Of a stretch of DNA of 64,000 nt, positions 17,841-25,537 are shown in pieces (the stretch's first letter is position 1; each line of letters starts with the position of its first letter). The DNA comes from JAAELZ01 sp965237995. GTDB taxonomy: Bacteria; Pseudomonadota; Gammaproteobacteria; Arenicellales; Poriferihabitantaceae. Position numbers and translations under genes: made by a program. The stretch is from the NCBI GenBank assembly GCA_965237995.1, contig CBDEGO010000004.1:434001-498000 (forward strand), read 5' to 3'. The notes under the pieces are model-generated. The model was not told the origin of the DNA and ran no database searches. It worked only from the letters and a program-made list of their open reading frames with translations.

Positions 17841-17874
17841 CAACCTGAATCCCTTCGGCAAGACAATAATTAAA

Positions 17875-17910
17875 TGGCCGTAAAGGGCAACTCACCGCCC
17901 GTTAGGGTCG
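17875..17910 (+). repeat. Z repeat block
   Basis: TGGCCGTAAAGGGCAACTC followed by ACCGCCCGTTAGGGTCG. It shares AAAGGGCAACT and a GnCCGTT core with the blocks at 19945 and 20791. It occupies most of the short gap between the 121-residue protein and the GNAT gene. Confidence 0.5.
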
Positions 17911-17947
17911 CTATTTATAGCGTAAGAAAAATTCATAACACTAAACT

Positions 17948-18421
17948 ATGATTATTAGAAAAATCGAAGAAAAAGATGCTGATGAAGTCTTTTCGTTAAT
18001 ACAAGCTAAAGCAGAATTCGATGGAGATATTGACTCATTGAAATCTAATAAAGCTAAGCTTAAAGAAGCCTTCTTTGCTCCTATGCCAAAAGCTAGTGCA
18101 ATAATTGCAGAAGTCGAAGGTAAGGTAATAGGTATGGCGACTTATTACAGCATTTACTCAACCTTTATTGCTAAATCAGGAATATGGCTTGATGATTTGT
18201 TTGTCTATGAAGCTTATAGAAAAACAGGAGCAGGTAAAAAACTAATGAGCAAGCTTTGCGATATTGCAGTTGAATCAAATTGCGGGAGAATTGATTGGTT
18301 AGTAGCAGTAGATAATGAAAATGGTCGAGGGTTTTATGAATCTATAGGTGCACAAATATTTGAAGTAGTACGACACTCTCGCCTTGATGAAGAAGCTATC
18401 CATAAACTATCGAACAAATAG
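17948..18421 (+). CDS. GNAT family N-acetyltransferase
   Basis: A 157-residue GNAT protein starting MIIRKIEEKDADEVFSLIQ, the usual first strand and helix. The core strand and acetyl-CoA loop are IWLDDLFVYEAYRKTGAGKK (R-x-x-G-x-G type, residues ~79-98), followed by CGRIDWLVAVDNENGRGFYE and SIGAQ. It resembles the diamine N-acetyltransferase-like subgroup, in which D-D-L-F-V and the N-x-x-A/G-x-x-F-Y motif are typical. Acceptor unknown. Confidence 0.85.
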   Translation: MIIRKIEEKDADEVFSLIQAKAEFDGDIDSLKSNKAKLKEAFFAPMPKASAIIAEVEGKVIGMATYYSIYSTFIAKSGIWLDDLFVYEAYRKTGAGKKLMSKLCDIAVESNCGRIDWLVAVDNENGRGFYESIGAQIFEVVRHSRLDEEAIHKLSNK

Positions 18422-18435
18422 CAAAACCCCGACTG

Positions 18436-18497
18436 CAATGGCTGAAAAGGGCAAAACTGAGACAGGTTAGCTAAAAACGACTGGCTCTGGCATACTC
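18436..18497 (+). repeat. X repeat block followed by a partial Y end
   Basis: CAATGGCTGAAAAGGGCAAA then ACTGAGACAGGTTAG is the clearest X block. It is followed at 18481-18497 by CTGGCTCTGGCATACTC, which carries the Y end CATACTC but lacks the GACTTTAGCAAC part. It fills the gap between the GNAT and glyoxalase-fold genes. The X sequence also resembles the DNA encoding the end of the transposase remnant at 13834-13858 (AAAACAGAAATAGGTTAG). Confidence 0.6.
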
Positions 18498-18606
18498 ATT
18501 TGAGACAGTTATTGGACTTTGAATTGATTTATAACCGTGCATCAAGTTGGTTAATATTTTCCGATAGCAGTCATTCAACTCGAAGGTTAAATCTTAGGAA
18601 AACAAC

Positions 18607-19002
18607 ATGAAAATAGTACACCATGGCATTATCCTTAATGTTCAGGCATTTGATGAATGCGTAGAGTTTTACAAGGAGTTATTTCAGTTACCTGAGCTTT
18701 TTTCAACTGTGGATTATGATTTCAAACTCACCTGCCTAAAATACGGTGATTCATATTTGATGATAGAGTCAGAAGGTGCTGACATTGCGTATCCTCAAGG
18801 TAAAAGCGTCTCTCAGAATCCAACGAAATTGAGATTCAATGTGTTAGATATATATAAAGCACACGAAACAATTATTGCGTACGGTTTGCGTACAGAGGTC
18901 ATGCGAAATGACTGGGGCTCAGTAATCAATATCAACGATCCTGACGGAAATCCTATAAGCATAAGAGATGATAAAGGTTATCAAGAACAGATTAAAAACT
19001 GA
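18607..19002 (+). CDS. VOC (glyoxalase/bleomycin-resistance fold) protein
   Basis: A 131-residue vicinal-oxygen-chelate fold protein: first beta-alpha-beta unit MKIVHHGIILNVQAFDECVE then FYKELFQLPEL, and a second half ending DWGSVININDPDGNPISI. Family members are metal-dependent lyases, dioxygenases, or antibiotic/toxin-binding proteins. The metal ligands appear to include His5 or His6 and a C-terminal acidic residue, but I cannot assign a substrate. It is a gene type very common in mobile cassettes. Confidence 0.78.
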   Translation: MKIVHHGIILNVQAFDECVEFYKELFQLPELFSTVDYDFKLTCLKYGDSYLMIESEGADIAYPQGKSVSQNPTKLRFNVLDIYKAHETIIAYGLRTEVMRNDWGSVININDPDGNPISIRDDKGYQEQIKN

Positions 19003-19067
19003 ACGGCTGCTTTTGTTTGCCTAGATATAGACTTGGTTGAAAACAACTATATTTATTGTCATTGGGA

Positions 19068-19086
19068 ATGGCAGAAAAGGGCGGCG
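19068..19086 (+). repeat. Partial X block
   Basis: AATGGCAGAAAAGGGCGGC matches the start of the X block (TGGCnGAAAAGGGC) but diverges after it. It lies in the 237-base gap between the glyoxalase-fold and second LysE genes. Confidence 0.35.
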
Positions 19087-19239
19087 GTCAGTCGATGAAG
19101 CCTTAAAGTGGTTTTCCGCCCCTCCTGTAAGCAATAAAATTCAAAACCGTAAGTTTCTCAAATGCTCCCGCTAGTCCAATTTCCAAATTGCACCGCAATC
19201 GTTGTCAATAAACTAATTTACATACTAATATAAACTGAA

Positions 19240-19860
19240 ATGATCGACTTAATTTCTCTAGGGTCTACAGCGTTAGCATTTTTTATTGTTGCAGTAGCAC
19301 CGGGGCCAGCGACCATTTCAAACGCAACAGTAGCGATGAGTCACGGGCGCAAAGCGGGCTTTAAATATGGTCTAGGCTTATCATTTGGATTGGGATTTTG
19401 GGGTTTGATCGCTGCAAGTGGGATGGGAGCGGTGTTGCAAGGATCGATATATCTACTGATGGTACTCAAGGTTTTGGGGGGCTTATATCTTCTTTGGTTG
19501 GCGTTCCTTGCTGGCCGCTCAGCGTGGCGTTCTGATACCAAAAGTCCTGTGGAATCTAATAATCAGGGCTGGTTTTTTAGAGGACTACTGCTCAATTTAT
19601 CCAATCCTAAAGCTGTTGTTGCTTGGATGGCAGCACTTTCAGTTGGTCTTGACTCGAACGATGGCATCCATGCCGTTGCTGTCGCCACAGCAGTTTGTAT
19701 TGGGGTTGGTTTTGCGATCTACGCGCTTTACACAATTCTGTTTTCTATTGGAAGCATGATGCGTGGCTATCAACGCTTCCGTCGCAGGATTAATGGTATT
19801 GTTTCTGGGCTGTTTGCACTTGCTGGGCTTGGTCTAATTCGTTCAGCCTTCACTCGATAA
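19240..19860 (+). CDS. LysE family translocator (second copy)
   Basis: A 206-residue membrane protein with the LysE signature FFIVAVAPGPATISNATVAM, a Gly-rich second helix (KYGLGLSFGLGFWGL), GGLYLLWLAFLAGRSAW and NLSNPKAVVAWMAALSVG. It differs clearly in sequence from the LysE protein at 15663, so the two are not a recent duplication. Its role is export of an amino acid or analogue across the inner membrane; substrate unknown. Confidence 0.85.
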   Translation: MIDLISLGSTALAFFIVAVAPGPATISNATVAMSHGRKAGFKYGLGLSFGLGFWGLIAASGMGAVLQGSIYLLMVLKVLGGLYLLWLAFLAGRSAWRSDTKSPVESNNQGWFFRGLLLNLSNPKAVVAWMAALSVGLDSNDGIHAVAVATAVCIGVGFAIYALYTILFSIGSMMRGYQRFRRRINGIVSGLFALAGLGLIRSAFTR

Positions 19861-19895
19861 ACCTTAGAATTCGCTTCGATTAGATATGGAAGAAG

Positions 19896-20046
19896 TGGCC
19901 GCATAGGGTAAAACTGGAACAGATCGCTAGTTTATCGACTGTCTCAAAAGGGCAACTAAGCGACCGTTTGGCTTGCTTTAAAGTGCAGTAAAAATTTGCG
20001 TGATTTGTGCTGAGTTTGACTTTTTCAATTAGGCAGCAGGATACTC
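19896..20046 (+). repeat. Composite repeat X-Z-Y (copy F)
   Basis: The longest repeat unit in the array. X-like TGGCCGCATAGGGTAAAACT (19896-19915), then Z CAAAAGGGCAACTAAGCGAC (19945-19964) CGTTTGGC, then Y GAGTTTGACTTTTTCAATTA ... GGATACTCGTTAGAGACAC (20012 onward). All three blocks appear in order in one 150-base stretch, which suggests that X, Z and Y are parts of a single ancestral element. The 311-base gap holds no gene. Confidence 0.55.
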
Positions 20047-20171
20047 GTTAGAGACACTCAAGCGAACGAGAATACAGCCAATACCACACTCTATAAACCA
20101 ATACACCTAGTTACTTGCAAATGTATTGCAAGCGTGTCTTGTAGGTAAAAATGAAGCCTAGCTAATATTAG

Positions 20172-20714
20172 ATGGATAGATCTAACGCTAACCAGCACGA
20201 AGGGATCGTGCGTCAAATAAGAAAACTTGTCCTAGCTTGGGACTCAATGGTTCAAGTTACAGAACTGTTGATGCATATAGAAAAAAGTGACCTCAACATA
20301 GACGACAATTTGTATTCCCCAATGATTTCTGGAGCCGTAACTTCTTATGCTCGTAATTTTGTTAGTTCAGATGGATTAGGCCCACTCAGCACTTCCTATA
20401 AAGATTTTAAAGGAAAAGACGAGTTAGACTCGATACACCAACTAGTAATGACGGCTCGACAAAAAATTTATGGTCATAGAGATGCTACATATAAGCACCA
20501 AGGCTTGGAAAACATCTATGAAATTAAAGTTCGAATACAAAACAATGAACTTGAATTGAAACCCATTCTTGTGGATCTATGGCCGGGTCAGATAAATAAA
20601 TTCAGATTACTTGTTGAGTATCAGAAAGGTAGACTTGAGGAAGAAATTGTAGAAAAAATAGAACGACTCAACATAGTTGACCGAGATACTAATAACGAAT
20701 GGTATACGCTTTGA
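20172..20714 (+). CDS. Helical protein with HEPN-like Rx5H motif, function unknown
   Basis: A 180-residue soluble, mostly helical protein without signal or membrane segments. Residues 96-102 read R-Q-K-I-Y-G-H, an Rx4-6H motif in a helix context (LVMTARQKIYGHRDA), which is the catalytic signature of many HEPN-fold RNases. The helical N-terminal half (IRKLVLAWDSMVQVTELLMH) also fits. HEPN proteins act in toxin-antitoxin and phage-defence systems; no obvious MNT antitoxin gene is adjacent. I do not recognise the exact family, and the HEPN reading is an inference. Confidence 0.5.
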   Translation: MDRSNANQHEGIVRQIRKLVLAWDSMVQVTELLMHIEKSDLNIDDNLYSPMISGAVTSYARNFVSSDGLGPLSTSYKDFKGKDELDSIHQLVMTARQKIYGHRDATYKHQGLENIYEIKVRIQNNELELKPILVDLWPGQINKFRLLVEYQKGRLEEEIVEKIERLNIVDRDTNNEWYTL

Positions 20715-20790
20715 AAGTATCAATAACACACTGAACTGGGACTTGCCACACTGTGTTCTGCAAGCTCCTTGGCTCATTCGTTAACTGGCT

Positions 20791-20848
20791 GTTCTGGGCA
20801 ACTAAGCGCCTGTTGAACTTGACTTTAGTAGTAGGCAAAAACATACTC
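20791..20848 (+). repeat. Z block followed by Y repeat, copy D
   Basis: GTTCTGGGCAACTAAGCGCC (Z) runs straight into TGTTGAACTTGACTTTAGTA and GGCAAAAACATACTC (Y, 20813-20848). This shows the normal Z-Y junction. Confidence 0.75.
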
Positions 20849-20965
20849 CTCGCAACCATCCACCCATTTTTTCTATCACACGTCGCAATCTAAGTAATAA
20901 GCCATTCAAGTCTAGTTTGCTACTAATGATCTGACGGAATTCATGGCTACAAGGTAAATCAAGCT

Positions 20966-21544
20966 ATGCCAAATCTCATCATAATTTTTGGACCTCCCGC
21001 CTCAGGTAAAGCCGCTGTCGGACATGAATTGGCAGCGTTGACAGGATACAAATTCTTTCATAACCATCTTACTGCCGACCCTGCTGCTGCGTTATTTGGC
21101 TGGGGGACCGATCAATTTGGGGAAATGACTAACGCTATTCGTGACCTTCTATTTCGAGAAGTTGTTTCTGATAACTCTATACTAGGCGTGGTTTTTACAA
21201 TTGTCTGGGGACTTGATTTACCAGACGACACCAATTGGTTGAAAAACCTATCATCAATGTTTATCAAATCAGGCGGCCAAGTGTTCTTTGTTGAACTACA
21301 AGCTAGTCTACCAACACGAATCGCGCGCGAAGGGACACCATTTCGGGTCACCTTGAAGCCTTATTTACGAGACGTAGATGCAGCTCGGTTACGCCAAGTT
21401 ACTATGGACGAGAACTACAAGATGAACACTGATGGCACCCTTCCCTTTAAATACCCTCATCTTTTAATCAATACAGAGGAAACAGTGCCAAAGGATGCCG
21501 CATTAATTATTGAGAACAACTTCTCACTTTTGAGTAACAACTAG
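20966..21544 (+). CDS. P-loop nucleotide kinase-like protein
   Basis: A 192-residue small P-loop protein. Walker A is GPPASGKAAVG (residues 9-19); the residue after the conserved Lys is Ala where Ser or Thr is usual. Next come FFHNHLTADPAAALFGWG, FFVELQASLPTRIAREGT and HLLINTEETVP. It looks like a shikimate/gluconate-kinase-shaped enzyme of unknown substrate and is unlike the kinase at 11702. Upstream is the Z-Y repeat copy D, downstream Y copy E. Confidence 0.65.
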   Translation: MPNLIIIFGPPASGKAAVGHELAALTGYKFFHNHLTADPAAALFGWGTDQFGEMTNAIRDLLFREVVSDNSILGVVFTIVWGLDLPDDTNWLKNLSSMFIKSGGQVFFVELQASLPTRIAREGTPFRVTLKPYLRDVDAARLRQVTMDENYKMNTDGTLPFKYPHLLINTEETVPKDAALIIENNFSLLSNN

Positions 21545-21562
21545 GGGAAGCCTCAGCACCTG

Positions 21563-21599
21563 TTGAACTTGACTTTAGCAACGAGCAAGAAACATACTC
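21563..21599 (+). repeat. Intergenic Y repeat, copy E
   Basis: TTGAACTTGACTTTAGCAAC then GAGCAAGAAACATACTC, close to consensus, 19 bases after the kinase stop and 32 bases before the OsmC start. Confidence 0.8.
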
Positions 21600-21631
21600 A
21601 ATTCGGTTAGCCACAAAGAAGTAATTAGAGA

Positions 21632-22099
21632 ATGTCGGAGTATGTTGCCCAAGTAAGTTGGAGTCGCGGAAGCGAAGAATTGTTTATAGACAGCAAATAT
21701 AGTCGAGGCCATGAATGGAAATTTGATGGCGGAATATCTGTACCCGCTTCTGCCTCTCCGCACGTAGTGCCATTGCCTTATTCAGTTGAAAAAAATGTAG
21801 ACCCCGAAGAAGCATTTGTTGCATCTCTATCGAGTTGCCATATGTTGGGCTTTCTTGCTATTGCCGCAAAGAGGCGATATATCATTGACGAATATATAGA
21901 CCATGCCGTTGGCGTAATGGAAGAAGATCAAGATGGAAGCATCTCAATAACCAAGGTGACACTTAAACCTAAAATTGTGTTTACAGGGGAACGGCAACCT
22001 TCGAAAGAAATGTTGGAAAAGATGCATCACCAATCTCATCAGCATTGCTTTATTGCCAACTCAGTTAAGACTGAAGTCATCACTGAGATTGTTAATTAG
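21632..22099 (+). CDS. OsmC family peroxiredoxin-like protein
   Basis: A 155-residue OsmC/Ohr-fold protein with both redox cysteines in family context: Cys69 in VASLSSCHMLGFLA and Cys139 in HQHCFIANSV. The family reduces organic hydroperoxides or fatty-acid peroxides using dihydrolipoyl thiols. Length and motif placement are typical. It is in the accessory array, not next to an OhrR regulator, so regulation is unknown. Confidence 0.85.
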   Translation: MSEYVAQVSWSRGSEELFIDSKYSRGHEWKFDGGISVPASASPHVVPLPYSVEKNVDPEEAFVASLSSCHMLGFLAIAAKRRYIIDEYIDHAVGVMEEDQDGSISITKVTLKPKIVFTGERQPSKEMLEKMHHQSHQHCFIANSVKTEVITEIVN

Positions 22100-22125
22100 C
22101 TTTTCATCAAATTGAATCGCCTTAC

Positions 22126-22160
22126 GGCCAGCAAAAAAGGTAACAACCGAGATAGTTACC
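22126..22160 (+). repeat. Degenerate X block
   Basis: GGCCAGCAAAAAAGGTAACA then ACCGAGATAGTTAC aligns loosely with the X block TGGCTGAAAAGGGCAAAACTGAGACAGGTTAG. It lies immediately after the OsmC gene and before the probable start of the next GNAT gene. Confidence 0.35.
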
Positions 22161-22162
22161 GG

Positions 22163-22627
22163 ATGATGAAGACAACTAAACACTCACCCAAAGACCCTGC
22201 ACTTTCTGATGTGCTGAAGTTGATTCAATCAAGCTTCGCCTATATGGATAACCGTATTGATCCGCCATCATCCATGCACAGACTGAGTTTAGATGACATC
22301 GCAGCACATTGTAGTAACGGTGAAGTATGGTCAATTGGAACACCGCCAATCGCTTGCCTATTTATGAAGGTGCAATCAGACGCATACTATGTGGGAAAGT
22401 TAGCAGTGTCCGAAGCGCATAGAGGAAAGGGGCTTGCTAGAACCTTAGTTAATTTAGCAGCAGACAGAGCCAAGAAAATGGGGTTACTGTGGTTAGAATT
22501 GGAAACACGGATTGAGCTAGTGGAAAATCATGCAACATTCGCGCGGCTTGGTTTTATAAAGACAGCCGAAGCAAGCCATTGTGGCTATCAACAACCTACT
22601 TACATTGTTATGCGAAAGCCTGTTTAG
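22163..22627 (+). CDS. GNAT family N-acetyltransferase
   Basis: About 154 residues from ATG 22163. The acetyl-CoA loop is KLAVSEAHRGKGLARTLVNL (R-G-K-G-L-A), followed by LWLELETRIELVENHATFAR and LGFIKTAEASH, a classic GNAT core with the N-H-A-x-F-x-x-L-G-F end. The frame stays open to an ATG at 22112, but the extra 17 codons read through the X repeat, so I take the MM at 22163/22166. It is the last gene of the cassette-like array. Confidence 0.83.
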   Translation: MMKTTKHSPKDPALSDVLKLIQSSFAYMDNRIDPPSSMHRLSLDDIAAHCSNGEVWSIGTPPIACLFMKVQSDAYYVGKLAVSEAHRGKGLARTLVNLAADRAKKMGLLWLELETRIELVENHATFARLGFIKTAEASHCGYQQPTYIVMRKPV

Positions 22628-22766
22628 ACTATGCGCCAATTATTAAATCAAAATAATCTTAGGGCTTCAACCCGACAAACGGGCAACATCAGGCAATAGC
22701 TTACTAAACAACATTCAGACTAGATTTCAATTTGTAAGATCAAACCTCGGCTTTTACAACAAAATG

Positions 22767-24236
22767 CTAGCTGATTGAAACAGTCTGCTTTGCTCTCGCC
22801 TTGCTATACAGCGCGGGCCGCACAGAGGCATTCATTTCGCACATCGAAACCGCCTGCCATTGCCCATGTTGCTTTACAACGCCTTTAAAGGCGCAGGCAT
22901 CTAAACGCTGTTTTACCGTTGCGCTTTGAGGCTGTGCAATTTGCCCATCACTCATAAAGTTATGCATTACTAAGTTAAACCCTTTAGCCTTACCTCTAAG
23001 TAAAGCGAACGCGAATGCCAAGCTAAGCTCTCGCTTATAAGCGAGTTCAGCCGCATACAAGACCGACCAAAGAACCACACTCGGCCTTCGAATCAAGCCG
23101 CCAATTTTCTGCAACAATGAAATACTCGGTTTAGTGCTTTTTGCCCCTAAGCCGCCAAATGTATTCAAGGCACAAGCCCAAAAGCGTTGACCAATTTTGG
23201 TAGAACTACCTAAGTTGGCTACGGTAGCGCCTTTCGGCCAAGCCAAGATAGTGGCCACACTACTGCAATCTTTATGACCAAATAAAAGGTGACTGCGAGG
23301 CAACGTTAACCCTAAGGCGCTGGATAATGCAGCCCACGTTTTTTCTGGCGTCACCGGGCTAGAAGAAGCCAAAGTACGGCCTACCGCAGCTTCGGTTTGA
23401 AAACTGATGGTTCTGCACACATCCATGTTTTCTGGCTTTTGTCTGAGCCAAGATAGTATTTCGCCGACACTATCTATATTTTTTTCGGTTACAGTAACCG
23501 TTTGCGCGACGACCACTAATTTGCCCGTTTGTTTACGCATCTTAAGTACAAGCTGTACAAACTCATCGCGAAGCGGATTGAGCTGCGCTTCATGCGTTAA
23601 AGATTTAATCGGGTAGCGAGCGCGCCCTGCCATGGTGGTATCGATATGGATACTTAGTTTTCTTAAACCACCAAGAACCACTAAATCCTTGAAGAAACCT
23701 TGATGTTCAAGCAACCCTTGCCCATGCGTCATTAACATGGGCACTAATCCTTGCTCGTTGGCATAGCGTATCACTTCGAGTAGCTCGTTTGGCTTACCCG
23801 CCCGAAAATACGCATCGACCACATCACCCCCGGTAATTTGAATATTACCACCCACTCCCATTAATCGCCGCTGTGCGTCTATTTGTTCTTTCATTTGCGC
23901 TAGCGGCACAAGCGCTTGATGATTGGCGCCTTTGGGCAAGTAACAATGGCTACAACCAAAAGAACAATAAGATGGCCCCATGGTGTACCCACATTGCACC
24001 CAGTGCTTACCGACTATCTGATTAGGTTGTTGTAAATCCGCGGGTAACTGTTGCCAACGCTGGTTTAACAATTGCCGTTTATCACTTGGTAACGGATTCC
24101 ATAGTGCTTGCCAGTATGGCTTTATTTTCTCTCGAATTCGCTGCCAGCACCCCTGAATTCCTGTCACACAATCACCCACCGAACTTAGCCATTCAGTTTG
24201 CGTTTTAGAACGAGTTTTTACAATACGTATATTCAT
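22767..24236 (-). CDS. Radical SAM protein
   Basis: A 489-residue protein with the radical SAM cluster motif CSFGCSHC (Cys91, Cys95, Cys98), then GGNIQITGGDVVDAYF as the GGE-like S-adenosylmethionine contact. The 4Fe-4S cluster would cleave SAM to a 5'-deoxyadenosyl radical. The C-terminal ~200 residues, with scattered cysteines, may hold a further cluster or substrate domain. I cannot name the reaction. It starts 24 bases from the divergent DUF547 gene, so the two may share a control region. Confidence 0.78.
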   Translation of the reverse strand: MNIRIVKTRSKTQTEWLSSVGDCVTGIQGCWQRIREKIKPYWQALWNPLPSDKRQLLNQRWQQLPADLQQPNQIVGKHWVQCGYTMGPSYCSFGCSHCYLPKGANHQALVPLAQMKEQIDAQRRLMGVGGNIQITGGDVVDAYFRAGKPNELLEVIRYANEQGLVPMLMTHGQGLLEHQGFFKDLVVLGGLRKLSIHIDTTMAGRARYPIKSLTHEAQLNPLRDEFVQLVLKMRKQTGKLVVVAQTVTVTEKNIDSVGEILSWLRQKPENMDVCRTISFQTEAAVGRTLASSSPVTPEKTWAALSSALGLTLPRSHLLFGHKDCSSVATILAWPKGATVANLGSSTKIGQRFWACALNTFGGLGAKSTKPSISLLQKIGGLIRRPSVVLWSVLYAAELAYKRELSLAFAFALLRGKAKGFNLVMHNFMSDGQIAQPQSATVKQRLDACAFKGVVKQHGQWQAVSMCEMNASVRPALYSKARAKQTVSIS

Positions 24237-24260
24237 GATAACTAGGCAGATTTTCCCTCA

Positions 24261-25079
24261 ATGATTCTTGATCAGTTTTTGAAAGCCTTAAAAACCAGCG
24301 CACTTATTTTAGGCTTATTGCTTATCTTCGCGCTTCCTAGTGTCTTTGCCGCAGAAGATAGCGCAGACCTGATTTGGGCGCAAACACTCGAACAGTACGT
24401 AAATGACAAGGGTTTTGTCGATTATGACAGCCTCAGCAAAAACCGAACTGAATTTGATCAATATATTCTAAAACTGCAAACCACAGGCCCAACCACCACC
24501 CCCGAAAACTATGGCAGCGCTCATTCACAGCTAGCGTATTACATCAATGCTTATAATGCGATGGTGTTTAAAGGCGTGCTAGACCGAGGACCTGAAAAAG
24601 AGAGCGTTTGGAAGGGTTGGATTTCTGGCCTAAACTTCTTTGTTCGCATGGACATTGTCGTTGACGGCAAGAAAACCAATTTAAAAAAACTAGAAGACAA
24701 AGTGGTTCGCGCGCAGTTTAAAGACCCGCGCATTCATGCCGCTTTAAACTGCGCATCGGTTAGTTGCCCTCGGCTGATTCAAGAACCGTATGTTGCCGAA
24801 AAGCTTGACCAACAACTTGACGATGCAATGCACGAATTCCTTAATAGCGATATGCATGTGTTGGTAAATGCTGAGAAACAAACCGTTGGTTTATCGAAAA
24901 TACTCGATTGGTACGATTCTGATTTTACCGCCTACGAAGCCCAACAAGGTAATACCGCAGGTAGCAAAAATAGCCGCCTATTGAATTTCGTGAATCGCTA
25001 CCGCGATAAGGCGTCGCAAATTCCGATCGACTATAAAGTGCGATTACTTAAGTACGACAAAGGCATCAATGCGCAGTAA
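24261..25079 (+). CDS. DUF547 domain protein, exported
   Basis: A 272-residue protein with a signal peptide (hydrophobic residues ~12-29, cut after VFA). The DUF547 pattern follows: YYINAYNAMVFKGVLDRGP, LEDKVVRAQFKDPRIHAALNC, ASVSCPRLIQEPYVAEKLDQ. The family is widespread, exported and without an established reaction. It is divergent from the radical SAM gene with only 24 bases between the starts, an arrangement suggesting shared control. Confidence 0.82.
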   Translation: MILDQFLKALKTSALILGLLLIFALPSVFAAEDSADLIWAQTLEQYVNDKGFVDYDSLSKNRTEFDQYILKLQTTGPTTTPENYGSAHSQLAYYINAYNAMVFKGVLDRGPEKESVWKGWISGLNFFVRMDIVVDGKKTNLKKLEDKVVRAQFKDPRIHAALNCASVSCPRLIQEPYVAEKLDQQLDDAMHEFLNSDMHVLVNAEKQTVGLSKILDWYDSDFTAYEAQQGNTAGSKNSRLLNFVNRYRDKASQIPIDYKVRLLKYDKGINAQ

Positions 25080-25103
25080 ACTAAATTCGGAAGTTAAGAC
25101 AAA

Positions 25104-25436
25104 TTACAACTGCGCGATGGTTATTGCGTATTTAGCTGCACACGCAAACAAGACCACTAGGACTATTGGCTTGGCTTTAAGTAATACCGAAGGAACACGC
25201 GCAGAGCACAACAAATAAGCTGCCGTAATGATCATTACCACCCCTGACACTAAAGCCGCCAAGCCCCAAAACTCGGTTAAATGTTGCAAGCCATACCATA
25301 GCGCATTCCACAGGCCCGCCGCGAGTAGCACCCACCCCACTATAGCACTTAACCAATTCGGCAGCTTGCTCTGCAATAAAGCCGTAACCAGACCTGCGAT
25401 CATGCAAGCCGTGACAATTGTTCCCATTGGAAGCAT
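25104..25436 (-). CDS. Small four-helix membrane protein, unknown function
   Basis: A 110-residue protein with about four hydrophobic helices and few charged residues, likely an inner-membrane protein. Its stop lies 25 bases from the stop of the DUF547 gene (convergent). I do not recognise the family; an overlapping open frame on the same strand (25177-25407) is a shadow. Confidence 0.55.
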   Translation of the reverse strand: MLPMGTIVTACMIAGLVTALLQSKLPNWLSAIVGWVLLAAGLWNALWYGLQHLTEFWGLAALVSGVVMIITAAYLLCSARVPSVLLKAKPIVLVVLFACAAKYAITIAQL

Positions 25437-25537
25437 ATCAAACCCTCATTAGTAATTCGCCTCGATATTAAGTGACTCCCTATTCTTAGGCAAGCATCAA
25501 GCTTGTCGCTGGGCCTTGTCTGAGCGAGAATAGCGCC

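Noticed and set aside
22112..22162. ATG 22112 as the start of the last GNAT gene
   Set aside because: The 17 extra codons read through a degenerate X repeat.
11575..22766. Firm annotation of the gaps as integron attC sites
   Set aside because: No GTTRRRY/RYYYAAC core pair could be placed consistently and no integrase gene is in the window, so I report repeats and attC-like folds only.
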